NCBI GenBank assembly: GCA_041665305.1
Contig: JBAYJD010000065.1
Location: 1-13,948, forward strand
Reading direction: 5' to 3'
Length of the DNA stretch: 13,948 nucleotides
Origin: YA12-FULL-51-18 sp041665305
Lineage (GTDB): Bacteria > Elusimicrobiota > Elusimicrobia > Elusimicrobiales > UBA9959
Shown: in pieces, positions 13,152-13,948 of the stretch
How the letters are laid out: each line of letters starts with the position of its first letter
Numbering within the stretch: position 1 is the first letter of the stretch
The notes under the pieces: model-generated
What the model saw: the letters and a program-made list of their open reading frames with translations, nothing else
Told to the model about the DNA's origin: nothing
The model's database searches: none
Position numbers and translations under genes: made by a program

Positions 13152-13547
13152 TTATAGCGCGAAGATGCAGAAACAGTTCCTGGCAAATTCCTGTGTCTCC
13201 GGGGATTCCCGCCGGTTTGGGTTACGGCATGGTTCGTCAAAAGAACTTACCATGCTTACCCCCAGGTAATGGGCAACGCGCACCGCCGCTATGCGTATTT
13301 TTCCCTCCGGATGAACAACCCAGTTTAACAGCAGGTCTGTCCAGATTGGGAAGGTTTCTGGCAGCGCGAAATATAGCGGCCACTTCAACGTGTTTATAAA
13401 ATAGGCCTGGTGCTCGACGTCCCGGATTTTACCGAAGTCCCGGGCCTCTTCCAGGAAAACAGCAAACTTCAGGCGCGCCTCATCACCCCGGCAGGATTTA
13501 TTCCAAATGCTCTCGACACGTTTCTGTGCGGCCTTAACCTCTGCCAT
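13152..13547 (-). CDS. Hypothetical helical protein, HEAT-like pattern, possibly a fragment
   Basis: 131 residues, not recognised. The first 99 residues look like real protein: mixed helices with FLEEARDFGKIRDVEHQAYF, a Trp/Pro-rich middle (LKWPLYFALPETFPIW) and HPEGKIRIAAVRVAHYLG, which has HEAT/ARM-repeat character. From about residue 100 (SSFDEPCRNPNRRE) the composition changes to Arg/Pro/Cys, as if the frame reads into unrelated DNA. The ATG at 13547 has no ribosome site and lies exactly where similarity to DNA polymerase I stops in the overlapping frame, so the ORF may be the remainder of a fused or frameshifted gene. Weakly supported as an expressed gene. Confidence 0.4.
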   Translation of the reverse strand: MAEVKAAQKRVESIWNKSCRGDEARLKFAVFLEEARDFGKIRDVEHQAYFINTLKWPLYFALPETFPIWTDLLLNWVVHPEGKIRIAAVRVAHYLGVSMVSSFDEPCRNPNRRESPETQEFARNCFCIFAL

Positions 13548-13846
13548 TGTATCTTGGGATTAGCGCTGTAAATCTCCGGGAGAGGGCGGCGCCGACCGTA
13601 ATAGCTCGCCACATACCCTTGCGATAAGGCTCGTTGTCGTAATGTCTCCAGGAACGCTACCAGCTTAGGGACGGCGGCGAAGTACTTGTCCAGTAGCTCT
13701 ACAGCCTGTTTCTTGGGGATGTTGAGCTTATGGGCGAGGCCGGCGGCCCCGCTGCCGTAGAGCTGGGAATAACCGAGCTGCTTTCCCATGGCACGCTGTT
13801 CTGGAACGATATCCCCCAACAGAATCCCTAGGAGCCTGTCCGACAT
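13469..13846 (-). pseudogene. Truncated family-A DNA polymerase fragment (motif B region)
   Basis: Similarity to PolA runs from about 13810 to 13547. It includes the O-helix block PEQRAMGKQLGYSQLYG (the RRxxKxxxFGxxYG motif), GLAHKLNI, a YFAAVPKLVAF helix, RALSQGYVASYYGRRRPLP and SANPKI. Arg49 and Lys53 (numbered from an upstream ATG at 13939) are kept, and Tyr57 occupies the position of Taq Phe667, as in T7 polymerase. Motif A before it and the NxPIQGxAAD and VHDE motif C region after it are missing, so it cannot work as a polymerase. The upstream end joins hairpin B DNA and the frame turns unrelated after SANPKIQ. It was probably a phage or plasmid polymerase, now broken. The ATG at 13846 is the likeliest start if anything is translated. 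Confidence 0.75.
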
Positions 13847-13889
13847 AAGGTTTTTAAGGCGAAATTGACGGTTTTGAGGCCGAACCGAA

Positions 13890-13937
13890 GTTGCGCGAAA
13901 CGCGCAGGCTCCAATGAACCTGTAAGTTTCGCGCAAC
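13890..13937. repeat. Long palindromic hairpin B (REP-like)
   Basis: GTTGCGCGAAAC (13890-13901) pairs perfectly with GTTTCGCGCAAC (13926-13937). Inside, after a 3x3 internal loop, CAGGCTC pairs with GAACCTG (6 Watson-Crick pairs plus one mismatch that becomes a G-T wobble on the minus strand) around a CAAT loop. The two-stem design is like hairpin A, though the sequence differs. It lies next to the broken 5' end of the polymerase fragment. Confidence 0.85.
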
Positions 13938-13948
13938 AAAGGTGCAGG

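Noticed and set aside
12789..13157. 122-codon plus-strand open frame over tRNA-Glu
   Set aside because: It reads through the tRNA, terminator and hairpin A; translation has no protein-like character.
12877..13948. Integrated element using tRNA-Glu as attachment site
   Set aside because: I found no duplicate of the tRNA 3' end in the downstream sequence and no integrase gene within the window.

Overview
The window looks like chromosomal DNA of a Gram-negative, outer-membrane-bearing bacterium outside the well-studied phyla. The mix of secreted proteins with a FlgD-like C-terminal fold, short receiver-only regulators, a bactofilin/M23 pair and a GC-rich sequence reminds me of Elusimicrobiota or a related candidate phylum. 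That assignment is an inference from style, not a proven placement. Gene calls rest on reading the translations; no database search was possible.

Layout. (1) Positions 1-1866, minus strand: two exported surface-type proteins. One is a repeat-rich protein cut by the window edge and missing from simple ORF calls because it has no stop here. The other ends in a FlgD/sorting-like domain. (2) Positions 2027-5477, plus strand: a signalling run that starts at a recognisable promoter and ends at a perfect 12-bp terminator hairpin. It encodes a winged-helix regulator with a degenerate receiver, two CheY-like receivers, a small membrane protein, a stand-alone cyclic-nucleotide-binding protein and an AI-2E-family permease. 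No histidine kinase is present. (3) Positions 5524-6070, minus: another receiver-only protein and a tRNA-Leu(CAA). (4) Positions 6071-6507: no genes, but dense in structure, with a 68-bp direct repeat present twice and several strong hairpins. (5) Positions 6508-11832, minus: a compact cell-envelope gene set, in transcription order M23 peptidase, bactofilin, SurA/PpiD-N-like membrane protein, ABC ATPase, ABC permease, polysaccharide deacetylase. Its promoter is so close to the first ATG that the mRNA should be nearly leaderless. (6) Positions 11897-12757, minus: an unrecognised single-span membrane protein. (7) Positions 12877-12982: tRNA-Glu(UUC) and its terminator. (8) Positions 12983-13948: accessory debris, with two long palindromic hairpins enclosing a truncated family-A DNA polymerase fragment and a short helical ORF, plus an isolated sigma70-like promoter that faces the tRNA-Glu terminator and could make a small RNA.

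How it fits together: regions 2 and 5 are coherent functional modules (signal integration; peptidoglycan and cell-shape remodelling with an exporter). Regions 4 and 8 carry mobile-repeat material next to tRNA genes. I found no convincing new defence or metabolic system. The best leads are the two repeat-rich regions, the degenerate receiver, the nearly leaderless envelope operon and the candidate small RNA.
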